NCBI RefSeq assembly: GCF_030269925.1
Contig: NC_085124.1
Span: 620,001 to 684,000 of the forward strand
DNA from: Bombyx mori
Lineage: Eukaryota; Arthropoda; Insecta; Lepidoptera; Bombycidae
Length of the DNA: 64,000 bases
Direction of reading: 5' to 3'
A program made the translations under genes and the position numbers. The notes under the pieces were generated by a model. The model saw only the letters and a list, made by a program, of their open reading frames with translations. It searched no databases and was not told the origin of the DNA. Of this stretch, positions 1-15,110 are shown one piece after another (positions within the stretch are counted from its first letter, which is position 1; every line of letters begins with the position of its first letter).

Positions 1-435
1 TGCTGCGGGCTGTCCTTGCTGAAAGTGTACCTCGGGATGTGCATGCTGGAAGTGAATGTCATGTTGGTCTGGTTGGAAATGCACTTCTGGTTGACCAGCG
101 ATGTTGAAATGTACTTCTTGTTGACCTTGATGCAGATGAATATCTGGATGATTTGGTTGCAGATGAATGTCTGGATGACCTGGTTGTAGATGAATGTGTG
201 GTTGTCCAGGACTGAAGTGTAGCTCAGGTTGAGCTGGATGAACGTGTAGTCCAGGCTGACCTTGTAAGTGTATAGCGGGCTGTGCGGTATGTAATTGAAC
301 TTCATGCTGTCCTGAGTGTAAATGAACTTCTTGTTGTCCGGGGTGTAAATGGACTTCTTGTTGTCCAGGGTGTAAATGAACTTCTTGCTGTCCGGGATGT
401 AAATGAACTTCTTGTTGGCCAGGATGAACTTGGAA
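1..435 (-). repeat. 27-bp coding tandem repeat array
   Basis: About sixteen 27-base units encode nine-residue repeats. The most alike are about five successive units at 295-435 (consensus HPGQQEVHL). Units nearer base 1 are more divergent (QPGHPDIHL, HPAQPELHF). All keep the reading frame, so the array is part of the protein. Confidence 0.85.
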
Positions 436-1465
436 GTTCGGTTGAGGCAAACCTATTTGCGTCTGATGTAAAAATGTTTGATGCTCAATGGGAACTGCTG
501 GTGCTTGAGGCTCTATTACCACTCCATCTTGGACTCCAGCTTGAGGTACGTAATGAAGATGGGGAGCTTGCGGACGGTCAAACAAAACTGGTCCGAGAGC
601 CGCCTGGGGAGCTATTGGTACAAGTGGAGCTTGATAATTATATGCATATCGGGGATAAGTGGCGAAAAATGAAGTTTGAACTGAATTACCAGGTCGAAGG
701 ATGTATGGGATTTGAGAATACGCGGGGCCAACAACTGGTGCTGGTTGAAGCTGTGCTGGAGCAGCTGGTAGCACTGGTCTAAAGTGAAAATGTTCCTGCG
801 CAAAACTTGGAACTGCAGGAGCAACGGGGACTGGATGTGCATGAGGTATAGGTGCTGGTACTATTGGAGTAGGTTGGATCACCGTGGCCGGAGGTGGTGC
901 TGGTATAGGTTGGGCTATAGTAGCTGTGGGGTGAGGTACTGGCAATAAAGGAGTAACAGGCACAGGAGCGGAATGCACTACCGGGACTATGGGTCTGGGC
1001 TCAACATGGTGATGATGGTGATGGAAGTGATGATCAGGTTTTGGTAGTAGCACTGTTTTGGAGTGATGAGGAAATCTAGCCGCATAATGAGGGTGAGCCA
1101 CTGGCAGTTTATGGCCAATGTGCGGAAAACGAGGAATAGGTACTTTGACAGCTGTGACGGCTGCAGTAGGTGGGTATGAGACTACCAGCGGCTTCAGCAC
1201 GGAATGCGTCACAACCGGAATATCATGTCCGAGCTTGTAAGGAGGAATAGCGGAAAGTATTCCACGTTTGTGATGCTTGGTCTTCGCTGCGATCCGCCCA
1301 ATGATCTTCGCCTTTGTCGCCTTGATGTGGGCGACGTCACCCGTCGACACCCACGCGCACGCGCACAACACCAGCAAGATCTGAAATCCACGCACCATTT
1401 TAGTAAGACACAATCACTATATCACTCTCACTTCACTGTTCCGTACTTACAGGAGCGAGTCTCAT
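1..1465 (-). CDS. Secreted His/Pro-rich repeat protein, probably cuticular (C-terminus outside window)
   Basis: The frame is open from the ATG at 1398 to base 1 (466 codons) with no stop, so the 3' end is missing. A better model starts at the upstream ATG at 1465 (MRLAP), ends exon 1 at 1451 before GTAAGT, and resumes at 1380 after TTTCAG. This 70-base intron holds a TACTAAA-like branch site, and splicing gives a signal peptide (ILLVLCACAWVSTG). Without splicing the 1465 ATG would be a short upstream ORF, and translation would start at 1398 with MVRGFQ, also a signal peptide. The mature protein has a Lys-rich start, a run of six His, Pro/Ala/Val-rich stretches and, from about base 435 down, nine-residue repeats such as HPGQQEVHL and QPGHPDIHL. 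I see no chitin-binding RR consensus. Extracellular or cuticular matrix is my inference from composition; the exact family is unknown. Confidence 0.75.
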
Positions 1466-1509
1466 GACGACGGTGTCGGTCGGTTGGCGCGACTTCCACT
1501 CTGATACCG

Positions 1510-1541
1510 ACTGCCACGAGGGACCGTCACCTATACTTATA
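1510..1541 (-). promoter_or_regulatory. TATA box and initiator of the His/Pro-rich gene
   Basis: On the minus strand TATAAGTATAG (1541-1531) is followed about 28 bases later by GGCAGTC (CAGT at 1513-1510), the usual insect TATA-to-initiator spacing. It predicts a start near 1512 and a leader of about 47 bases before the ATG at 1465. Confidence 0.6.
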
Positions 1542-2836
1542 ACTTAGAATATAAGGCATTAGTATGTAGCCCGCGTAGGAGTTTCACTCGGGGTAGCCGG
1601 ACGCCGCAAACTCCGTCCTCACACGCTAATGCTTTCGAGTGCTCCTAAATGTATGCATCCATATTGCTTCCGAATTCGGTCCGCGCTAATATAGGCTGTA
1701 AGACGAATGTAACAAGGACGCTACTCGTAAAACTAATCAATCGAAGTCTGGCTGCCGTCATTCCTGTAACAGTGGTGTGGCCGGGCATACTAAGCGTGGT
1801 TCGCACGTAATCGAGAGAAAATTGTACCACTAGTCAGGGCCGCAGTCAGAGCTTTACTTTTACTTTCATTAAAGTTTACACTCATATTTTTTACTAACAG
1901 CTAAATTATGTATACTAGTCGATCTGTTTAGTGTAAGCGTTCACTAGAGCCCATTTCAGGATTTCCTTCTTGATACTAAATCTGACCTAGGGCTGTCCTA
2001 CCCCTCATACTAGTGTGCGTGATTAGCTTCTAGAACTAAACAAGGAAATGGTTATCCATTGCTGTAGGTTAGCAATATATCCTGCCAGTAGTACTAAGAC
2101 ATAGGTGAAATATATGAGTTTAGGTACCAACTTTTGTAAGTACCTAACTATATTTTAACAGGTGTTCACGTCTCATTGCGTAGATTGCTGAATGAGCTAA
2201 CGGCTCACCTAGCGTTAAGAGACACCGGAGATCATTTATATATGGCACCACCACGAAACATAGTTCTTGGTTATACATAGGTCTTAGTTTCGGTTGTAAA
2301 GTAAATTGGCTTCCCACCAGTAAAACCGAAATGTCTGATTCGTAGCAGAAATAAGAAGAGGCCTGATTGTGCCGGTTTACAATTACAACACACAAATATA
2401 TTTTTGCAATTCATTTTTATTACCTTCATCTTAGTGCGAGTTATTCATGAGATAGGTTAAGTACCTAAGTATTTTATTAGAAAAACTGATACTTGCAAAG
2501 GCGTCTCCAACCAATGTAGCGTTCATGTATTTATATTATAAGGTATAGGTAATGTATGTCGAAGCTAAAGTCACTATTAAAGGAACCGCTTGTAGAGCGT
2601 CTTGCTGGGTTCTAACTCGATACATAATATTAGCTCGGGAAGCCATACAAAGTTGATGCAAGCCGGAACTCTTTTTACGTTGGCTTTAGGGACGCAGGTT
2701 CATTAATAATGTCGAGGGTGGCGCCCCCTAACACCGCCGCGCCCACATCCTGCACCATAGGTAAAGTCGCCGAGTACTCGCATCACCCGACACGTGTACC
2801 TACGGGACATCCTTTTATTTAATTTATATCCTTAAC
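1542..2836. other. Intergenic, no gene recognised
   Basis: AT-rich sequence between the divergent His/Pro-rich gene and the first Bm1 fragments. Only short frames with no recognisable domain occur. It would hold the upstream regulatory DNA of the left gene, but I can name no site. Confidence 0.6.
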
Positions 2837-3184
2837 TTTTTTTTTTTCTTAGATGAGTGGACGAGCTCACAGCCCACCAGGTGTTAAGTGGTTACTGGAG
2901 CCCATAGACATCCACAACGTTAATGCGCCACCCAACTTTTTTTTATTGCTTTGATGGGTGGACGAGCTCACAGCCCACCTGGTGTTAAGTGGTTACTGGA
3001 GCCCATAGACATCTACAACGTAAATGCGCCACTCACCTTGAGATATAAGTTTTAAGGTCTCAAGTATAGTTACAACGGCTGCCCCACCCTTCAAACCGAA
3101 ACGCCTTACTGCTTTACGGCAGAAATAGGCAGGGTGGTGGTACCCGCTCGCGCGGACTCACAAGAGGTCCTACCACCAGTAAAA
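2837..3184 (-). mobile_element. Two adjoining Bm1 SINE fragments
   Basis: Two Bm1 3' parts lie in the same orientation. The first (2837-2936) covers only the last hundred bases of the SINE. The second (2937-3184) runs from the poly(A) side to the CTGGTGGTAGGACC block. Each starts with its own T-tract (poly(A) on the minus strand), so this is one copy inserted at the tail of another or a local duplication. Both lack the tRNA-like head. Confidence 0.8.
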
Positions 3185-4235
3185 ATCTATGAATTCACAT
3201 AATCCTAAAAGCGATCTCATCGAAACAGAAAAAGTAGATATATATGTATACTGTCCTAACGCAGGGCCTCTCTGACTCCGCTTCTGTTCAGAAGGACATT
3301 ACAATGTGTATCACGTGTATCTATTACCAAATCGTCAGCGATCACTTTCGTGGGCTCTCACCGGGCGGGGTGTCGCCCGCCGGCCCTTGCGTAACTCTCA
3401 TAACTCACACGAACTAGGTGAATCGGCGATTCTTGGCTAACAGATCAACGGTACACATTCGCAGCCCACCATAATGACACAAGATTACGAAACTTAAATG
3501 TAACGACACACTTAAATAACTTACGTACTGTAATTGAAAACAACATAAATGAACTATTTAATGGTTCGTATTATTTTGATCGAAATATTTTTTTAGTTCT
3601 TATCAAGGCGGTCCGGCTCTACCGCCCACCTGATATTAAGTGATTACTGAAGCGGAAGCGGCCTAAAATCAGCTTTATTTCTATTATTTATTCTTCTTCG
3701 TGGCGGTTAGCAACAACACAAGCTTCAGATGCACAAAATTTTGTGGTCAGACCATTTTGTCCTCTTTGTCAACCTATTTTGGTTTTCTTTTCACTTGAGG
3801 AGATTTATGACGAGTGTTATAATTTAATGGATATAATGGATATAATTCAATAGTCATGTTTTACTACCTACCAAAATACAAGAGTAAATTTGATGTTGAA
3901 ATGAATCTAAATGCTATACATAGTAACTGTCATTAATTATTAATGGATTTCGATCATTGGGCGAACACTAGGTAGCTAAAATAAAACGACGTTCAGTCTG
4001 CTCGACTGTCACATAGTTGTTAGGTTCCATAAATATCTTAAGCATAAAACATAACATTGTCTCTTTCTAATGTGCGAGAGCATCGTATACAGAGAATGAG
4101 CGTACGGAACAGCTGTTTTTATTTTGTTTCGTAGTATGAGTTTGTTATCATTTTATTGATTTTTCACGTTTTGACAAAAATGGTTGACATAAATGTTTAT
4201 AATAGCAATTTTTAAATGATTTACACGGTTAAATA
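3185..4235. other. Upstream region of the zinc-finger gene
   Basis: No gene is visible. A badly decayed SINE tail may lie at about 3590-3660. The promoter of the zinc-finger gene must lie toward the right end, but I see no convincing TATA box. Confidence 0.5.
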
Positions 4236-8064
<3,829 letters not shown>

Positions 8065-9376
8065 TCTGGTCTATAGGCTGAGCCGCGGGGATGTACGAGT
8101 CGGCGGCGCCACGTGAGGAGCACGTTGAGATGGTCGCGAAACGTGTGGCTACTATTTAGACGCGACAGTAATAGTCTATATCTTTAAAAACTATACGAAG
8201 TAGCTTCGATAAATTATACATAAATCACACACAAAAACTTTTAAATATATTAAATCTATAGAACTTCATTATTCAAGGCGTATATTACAATCGCTTTTGC
8301 CGAAGCTTTAAAATTTGAACATCTTGGTTTCCCATCGTCCCCGGACTACCAGGTGGCTTGTTAGCCCCGGGGATCACCGGGGAGGCGGTGTAGCCCAGAG
8401 GCAACTGGATTCTCAAATATATTAAGTGTATAATCTATGAACTGGATCAGACTGTGATGCACGCGCCGCGTACATCCTGGGCGGTGAGTGTTCGCGGCCA
8501 ACAAGAGCGCACATTGTACACAGGTGTACTATGGCTCCTGCATATTTTGTTACCAACTCATCAATCATTTTATGAATTTAGAATCTTCTAAAATAACAAA
8601 ATATATGCAATTTGATCTGCCGCCGTTAGACGTTCGGCAACTCACATTTTACAATATAATATATAGAAGGCTATCTCTTTTATAGGGATAGCCAAAATCT
8701 TAGTTAAATAATACAAAAAGATATATATCGAACGCAACTGTCCCTCACGCGGCCCCCGCCTCGTGGTGACTCGAGGAGTCGCCAGCAACAATTGCTAAAA
8801 AGTTATTCTTCTAATGGCGCGGCGTTCACACTTCCACGCAGCGAGAACAGACGCACAAGTGTGTACACAAGTGTCTGCGAGTGTAGACCAGACGAGTTGC
8901 GACTGCTCGGAACTAGATGGCGCCGGCGTCGCTCCGCGGCACAGGGGTCCGGCGCGTGCGGCTCGCGACACCTTATTTAATATAATAATATATGTGTTGT
9001 ATTTTATGGATCTCATATAAAAAGCCAAATTAAAACAAATTACCAAAGAATTTGTATAAAATTAAACATGCTTTATTTGTATGGCGTGTAATATTTGTAA
9101 AAAATATATATATAATAGTTTAACTATAAATTATATTTCTTGTACTGTTTCAATGATAGATTAGACTACACTCAATACAAGTGAACTACACTCAAAGAAT
9201 GTATTGTAACTTTAGCACTGTAACAAAGTGAGCAATTGAATTTGAATTTGAATTATAGTTACTGGTGATGACACGAAGATGGGTTTGTTAATTGGAATAT
9301 ATTACATGCGGCGGGAATTAAAAGCAATTTGAATATAACAAATTGTCTTATGTTTAAATATATTTCGTACCTTTAC
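8065..9376 (+). other. 3' flank of the zinc-finger gene with two GC-rich patches
   Basis: The GC-rich tail of exon 5 continues to about 8110, and a second CpG-rich patch lies at about 8740-8975 between AT-rich stretches. The region probably holds the 3' UTR; I find no clear AATAAA. The second patch could be an undetected promoter or first exon, but no convincing frame supports this. Confidence 0.4.
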
Positions 9377-9820
9377 AATTATAGAGACCCAACCCAAAAA
9401 ATGTTTTTTCTTGGAATACAACGAATAAAGTTTTCAAACTGGAAGGGACCGATGGATAAGTTTGTCCCTTTTAAGCTATTTTTGGTCCTTTGATTGTTAA
9501 GAGTCGCTGAAAGGTCCATTTTTGAATTAAAGTCTAAATCTCTTACTGGTGGTAGGACCTCTTGTGAGTCCACGCGGGTAGGTACCACCACCCAACCTAT
9601 TTCTGCCGTGAAGCAGTAATGCGTTTCGGTTTGAAGGGTGGGGCAGCCGTTGTAACTATACTTGAGACCTTAGAACTTATATCTCAAGGTGGGTGGCGCA
9701 TTAACGTCGTAGATGTCTATGGGCTCCAGTAACCACTTAACAACAGGTGGGCTGTGAGCTCGTCCACTCATTTAAGCAATAAAAAAATATCCTAAAATTT
9801 CAAAATGGGTCTCTATAATT
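9377..9820. mobile_element. Element bounded by 15-bp inverted repeats, with Bm1 inside
   Basis: AATTATAGAGACCCA at 9377-9391 is matched exactly by its reverse complement at 9806-9820. Between them lie about 150 bases of unique AT-rich sequence and a 5'-truncated plus-strand Bm1 (9543-9788) ending in a short poly(A). It looks like a small non-autonomous DNA element carrying a later SINE. Confidence 0.5.
9543..9788 (+). mobile_element. Bm1 SINE, head missing
   Basis: It starts at the CTGGTGGTAGGACC block and runs through the full 3' tail (GTAACCACTTAAC ... GCAATAAAAAAA). The tRNA-like head is absent, so it is a 5'-truncated insertion. Confidence 0.85.
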
Positions 9821-10059
9821 CTAAAGATGCGATTTATTTAGATGGTAAATTGTAAAAATTACTTGTATTTATATATGTATGTACGTAGTAAAAACATGTA
9901 AACATGGACTATCTTTTTATTCGTAATTAAAATAAACGAGCTGTTTCAAACGTTAGTCGAGTCTCCGTCAGCCGACCGGTGTGGGAACACACACCCCGCG
10001 GCTGAAGAATTAAGTACAAACCATGTTGTCCTTTCACGGTGCAGTAACTAATGACAAAT

Positions 10060-10389
10060 CGTCTTCTCGCATTAAAACTGTATAATCTTAAAACTTACTA
10101 ATTTTACAGGACAGGATTTTAAAGGTTTAACATGTAATATTTTTAATATTAATCATCTTTGCAACATTTATTTTTTACCAGTTACATTCCATCTCCTTTA
10201 AAGTATGATAAAATTATGTATTAATTTTGTTAATAGTAGTCGAAACATAGGTAAAGTAAAAAAAAAAACTAAAACTAAACTACGCTCTTTTTTATGAGAA
10301 AAATACTGGTAATACCAAATGATTCATTTGGTATATTAACTCAATTTCGAATATTTTTGGAAATTGTACACTTTTAATGCGAAAAGACG
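10060..10389. mobile_element. 330-bp non-autonomous TIR element, copy 1
   Basis: The ends are CGTCTTCTCGCATTAAAA and, inverted, CGTCTTTTCGCATTAAAA (17 of 18 match). AAAT flanks both sides (10056-10059 and 10390-10393), a likely 4-base target duplication. The interior is AT-rich and non-coding. A second copy is at 48900-49365. Confidence 0.7.
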
Positions 10390-10559
10390 AAATATGTGTT
10401 ACTAAAACAGGATACGTCAGTCATCAATCATCGTCTAAATCAATGGTTGGTCCGAATGATAAAGCTGTTGTCCTCTAGATCGATGAATGAATTCACGGTC
10501 CACTCGGTATTATGTGGGCATCGGAGCACGTTCCAATGTGAATGGCACCTCGTCTCTGG

Positions 10560-10690
10560 AAACACCAAGTCTCGTGAGGTTTCAATCGTATACACAGTAA
10601 TGGCCGCCCCACCCTTCGAACCGAAACGCATCCTGCGGGCAAAAACTCACCCGTGCGGGTTTAAGTATGTCCTACCGCTAAAAATAGCTT
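10560..10690 (-). mobile_element. Decayed Bm1 fragment
   Basis: Diverged copy of the Bm1 central block (GCCGCCCCACCCTTCGAACC ... ACCCGTGCGGG) without head or tail. Confidence 0.5.
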
Positions 10691-11044
10691 CTAAAGTAGA
10701 TAGTAATACTATCCCCCGGTGAAGGTCAAGGGGCGACCTGAGGGGGTCGAGGCCGCGCGCCACACTACCAGAGCTTTAGCGCGCTGCCAAGAGAAATAAC
10801 CTGGACACATTTGACGTTCTAAATAATATTTATAAAGCGATCCCCGAAATGATTCGATTCAGGTTAAGTCAGTGTGATATTCCCGCACCAGGACAGAGTG
10901 GAGGTGGAGTCTGGATCCTTCTCGTTCTTTATGTGAGATACATGGTTGCCGATTGCACACTGTATCGTCCACATAGTTCGCGATTCCTCTAATTCCTCGT
11001 ACATTGACGTGAGCGTCCATTACGTACACCATCACCTAACCTAA

Positions 11045-11413
11045 ACATTAGCCCGCGGAGTTTCTCGCCGGATCCATCAGATCTCATAACCTTTGCATTA
11101 GACGCCTTCAGCTTTAACACTAGGAGCAGACTTAGGAACCCCGGTAACCGACGAAGAGGTCGACGTGCAACCTAACCCATGCATCAGCTCGCTGAGTTTC
11201 TCGCCGGATCTTCTCAGCGGGTCGCGATTCCGATCCGGTAGTAGATTCATTCGCGAAACAGCTGCTCTTGAGCTGTTAGGTCTCCTTCGGAGGCGCTCGG
11301 GCAGCTGTTAGCAAAACCCACCCCACCTGGCTGAGCCTTTGCTCGCCCACCTGTCCTGGTGAAACTGGAAAGGTCTCCGGGCCACTAGTTATCCCTCAAA
11401 TATAAAAAAAAAA
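11045..11413 (+). mobile_element. 5'-truncated Jockey-family LINE end
   Basis: Matches the ORF2 end and 3' UTR of the full-length element at 35721-40816, in reverse orientation, ending in a poly(A) at about 11402-11413. The sequence CTGAGTTTCTCGCCGGATC appears intact at about 11190 and in a diverged form near 11060, which suggests an internal duplication. Confidence 0.8.
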
Positions 11414-11831
11414 ACGTACACACTCACACTTACACTCGTTGAATCCTTAATTCGCAGTTACTAGAACCATTGTATGTATTTAAAATGTTGTTTGTGTATT
11501 TGAGAATTTGCAGAGTTGAATTTGAAGTAGGTACATGTTATGTATAATGGAAATTGAATAAAAGTGAAAACAAATGGTACACAGCGTACGCAAGTGAAAA
11601 AAATTGTGTGTGCTTCATAGTGACTATGAAATGTGGCTTACAGTCTGTTGTGATTTCATTGTGCTTTGGTAATCATTAGACTACAGAAGGAAGGTTGTTC
11701 TTTTACTATTGATGGTGGTTACTGGTAGTTTTGTTGGTGTTGTTTCTGCTGTCCTAGGTAAATAAATGAGGTCTGATCGCTTACATGTGTAAGTTCTCGA
11801 ATTAATATTTAAACAGATTTTTATCACATTA

Positions 11832-12450
11832 GTTAGTGGAGGAGCTCACAGCCCACCTGGTGTTAAGTGGTTACTAGAGCTCATAGAAATCTACAACGTA
11901 AATGCGCCACCCACCTTGAGATATAAGTTCTAAGGTCTCAGTATAGTTACAACGGCTGCCCCACCCTTGAAACCGAAACGCATTACTGCTTCACGGCAGA
12001 AATAGGCAGGGTGGTGGTACCTACCCGTGCGGACTCACGAGAGGTCCTACCACCAGTAATAGCCTTCATCATGAGAGTCGTTCGACACATAATAGGTGCG
12101 CGTTATTTTAGAGAAATTGGTAGGTCGGTTTGAACACCGGTATGCATTTCGGGTTACGACGGATAAAAGTCCTTATAGATAAGTCGCCTAGGTTACTCGC
12201 ATTCAATGATTCTAGTTGAATACCGGTGTTCGCATGACGCAGACAGTTTTTGTAATGAAATATGTACTTGATTCATGCTCACCAATAACTTCTACGATGA
12301 AGAAATAACAGCATGCAATAAAAAGCAAATCCGCAAAAAACTAAACTACTATGCAATTGAAAACCAGATCTCACGTCTCAAAATGGGGACATTTGCACTT
12401 AATCTTACGTAGGTCGGAAGCTCGTTAACCCGTCTAACGAATAAAAAAGA
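11832..12450. mobile_element. Bm1 copy plus a decayed head-to-head second copy
   Basis: A well-kept minus-strand Bm1 3' half (11832-12060) continues into a degraded head (to about 12190). Then follows a plus-strand degraded copy, with head phrases near 12210-12350 and a tail phrase at 12364-12450. The two are arranged head to head. Confidence 0.65.
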
Positions 12451-13042
12451 TGTGTGGTATCGTGGGACACCGGATAGGAACGAAGTACCATATTAAAAAA
12501 ATATTAATTTTGAGTTCTATTCGAGGTATAAAGAAAATAAAACTGGAGGTTTCGCAACAACCCACGGTCGTTCGGTAACGTGCGAACTTATTGTGGTACA
12601 CTTCATTCACGGTTGTTTGCATAAGAGTTAGTGTATTGCGCAAACGAACGCTCTGAGATCGTGGTCAATGAATGATAAAAAAAAATTGTACGTTATTACA
12701 AAGTTAAATCGTACACTGTGTGCATTACTAATAAAAATCTTACGTTACGGACGTTTTTTTCCCGGTTAGGGTACCCCTGCGCATCGTGCCATTAGGAACT
12801 TCCTTCCAAAAAAGCGGGAATACAATTTATTTGTATTATATAAGTCGTGTTTCTGATGTGCCGAGGACTTCGCTCCGCCTAACATTTGGCCGTCCACAGA
12901 GTAGCGCTCGTCTCGCATCTGTGACCGCGGCCTTGACCGCTACTAATTCGCATTGTCACGTTCGTAACACGATTTCACGAAACTCCACGTACACTACAAA
13001 AAAATATTTAGCACAATATTCAATGAGTAATGTAGTTTTTTT

Positions 13043-13240
13043 TATGTTTGAGAAGTTACTAGTGGCCCGGAGGCTTTTCCAGTTTTACCAGGACAGGTGG
13101 GCGAGTAAAGGTTCAGCCAGGAGGGGTGGGATTTGCTAACAGCTACCCGAGTGCCTCCAAAGGAGACCTAACGAGTCAAGAGTAGCTGTTTCGCTAATGA
13201 ATCTACTACCGGATCGGAATCGCGGCCCGCTGAGAAGATC
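13043..13240 (-). mobile_element. Jockey-family LINE 3' end
   Basis: Same 3' UTR as the element at 35721-40816 (TGGCCCGGAGGC ... GGATCGGAATCGCG), breaking off inside the conserved hairpin at GAGAAGATCC, where a perfect palindrome begins. Confidence 0.8.
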
Positions 13241-13289
13241 CACCACTGGCCACTGGAACGTGGTTTCCAGTGGCCAGTGGTGGATCTTC
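13234..13289. repeat. Perfect 25-bp inverted repeat at a LINE/SINE junction
   Basis: The arm 13234-13258 is exactly complementary to 13265-13289, with the 6-base spacer CGTGGT. The left arm begins in Jockey 3' UTR sequence and the right arm ends at the Bm1 phrase CTTCACGGCAGAAAT. Confidence 0.9.
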
Positions 13290-13530
13290 ACGGCAGAAAT
13301 AGGCAGGGTGGTGGTACCTACCCGTGCGGACTCACAAGAGCTATATCACCAGTAATTACGCAAATTATAATTTTGCTTTTTATTACACGATGTTATTCCT
13401 TCACCGTAGAAATCAAATTTGTTGAGTACGTATTTCATTAGAAAAATTGGTACCCGCCTGCGGGATTCGAACACCGGTGCATCGTTAGATACGAATGCAC
13501 CGGACGTCTTATTCTTTAGGCCACGACGAC
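13284..13530 (-). mobile_element. Bm1 SINE, tail missing
   Basis: Runs from CTTCACGGCAG through the centre block to a complete tRNA-like head (13465-13530). The 3' third is lost at the palindromic junction. Confidence 0.85.
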
Positions 13531-14827
13531 TTAATGTTGTTTCGGCGACTTCAACTGATATTACCTGTCATTTGTTGTAAATAATAAACCTTGAACAGTG
13601 CTTCTATGAGGTTCTTCAGATCACCTGCTTGACGGGTTGGCATTACCACCTTCGGTCGATCAGCAGCGGAAGGGGCGTGCTGACAGTGAATTGTGAATGC
13701 GTGTGACTAATGGAATTGGGTATCTGAAAAGGGGTAGAGTAAAAACTTCCATGTTTAACGAACAAAATTATTTAATAAAAAAAATTGGCAGTCATATAGA
13801 CTGCCGATAGAACCGAATTCTTTTATCATAGAATTTTAGTATTACAGTTCAAAATTTCATAATGTTTAAATTGATATTTTCAACAACTATCTGGTTTTCA
13901 CATCCATTGACGCTCGGATCAACAATTACATACATGTTTATATGGTTTATTTATTGTTCAAATACATATATTATGGGCTGCACAAGATCATAATAAAATA
14001 TAATATAAATACAATTTAACTGAAATAAGAATTAATATAAAACCACTTTTTAATAAATCGATTCAATTTAATTTTTAAAGATATACACAGCACTAATGTT
14101 GCACAATACGTCACTTGTATAGCTACAGATCACCTACAGATACAGTGCTATTACGCATGTCGGTGACGCGAATCCATAAGATTTTCTCCAAAATTGCTCA
14201 AAGCGGCTAAAGAAGTTTTCACTACAAAAATAAATACCTTATTCTTTCTAAATGTGTGTTGGTATCTACTATTGATTAGTTAATTTTTTTTTAAGCAATA
14301 AGTAATCATGTATTCTATAAAAACTGTTTGAAATTTTATTTAAAGGGACCGGACCTTAAGATCCTTAGTATGTTTGGACGAAATGAGATTAAATATAGAA
14401 GTAAATTGGTAACAAATTGGGTTATATTATGTAAAATGCGAAATATTTTCCAAAAATTCTTAATAGAGTGGCATATTGAATAAAAATCTTATTTATGCGA
14501 ATCTTTTGTGCTCAATTTCGTATGATTTCTACTGTCGGCTGTACGTGACAACTGTAAACGATCTAGTTAACAATCTCTGGGGATGCAATTTTGTTGCAAA
14601 AACTTTTTCACAACCTTGCGAATTGTGTAGCAATTAGGTCATTGCACTTGACGGAGCCGATGACGGTCGAACTCTTAGTTTTCATCTGTCTCGGCGTGTC
14701 GACGGACCTTCACACAGTTACCCCACCCCACCCGGACGCACCGATACTTGACAAAATCTAATTTCATGGCCCGACAATTCGATTCGGTCTCTCGCCAATA
14801 CCAATAATGAAATACATTTACGAAACT
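13531..14827. other. Intergenic, no gene recognised
   Basis: Mostly AT-rich with no repeat I can name and no convincing frame. A moderately GC-rich patch near 14640-14750 has no coding signal I can support. Confidence 0.5.
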
Positions 14828-14833
14828 TTATTA
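14828..14833 (-). terminator. Candidate poly(A) signal of the Pro-rich gene
   Basis: AATAAA on the minus strand about 280 bases beyond the stop codon at 15111, the first canonical signal downstream that I can find. Confidence 0.45.
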
Positions 14834-15110
14834 AGAAACTTAAGTACAATTCTCTTACATAGTTCTAAATATAAAAAAATAATATTATCTCTCACATACA
14901 ACTAGAAACATCACAGCTACACTTGTCATGCGTTTCGAAGGACATCGATGAAATTTTAAATCCGACAGGACAATTTATACATAATAATATACAAAAGTAC
15001 AAAATGGTTGCGTAACGCTAGTTATTGATCACGAATTGATTACGTGTTTTTGTAAAGTCTTTTGAAATAAATAAATAATGATTATGGCGGGTGTTATCGG
15101 CGCGTCGGAC

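Noticed and set aside
1..435. Regular 27-base repeats resembling a CRISPR-like array
   Set aside because: The repeats are contiguous with no unique spacers, keep an open reading frame and encode nine-residue protein units in a eukaryotic gene.
282..782. Long plus-strand frame with ELLV repeats
   Set aside because: Antisense shadow of the His/Pro-rich repeat gene; the repeat keeps several frames open.
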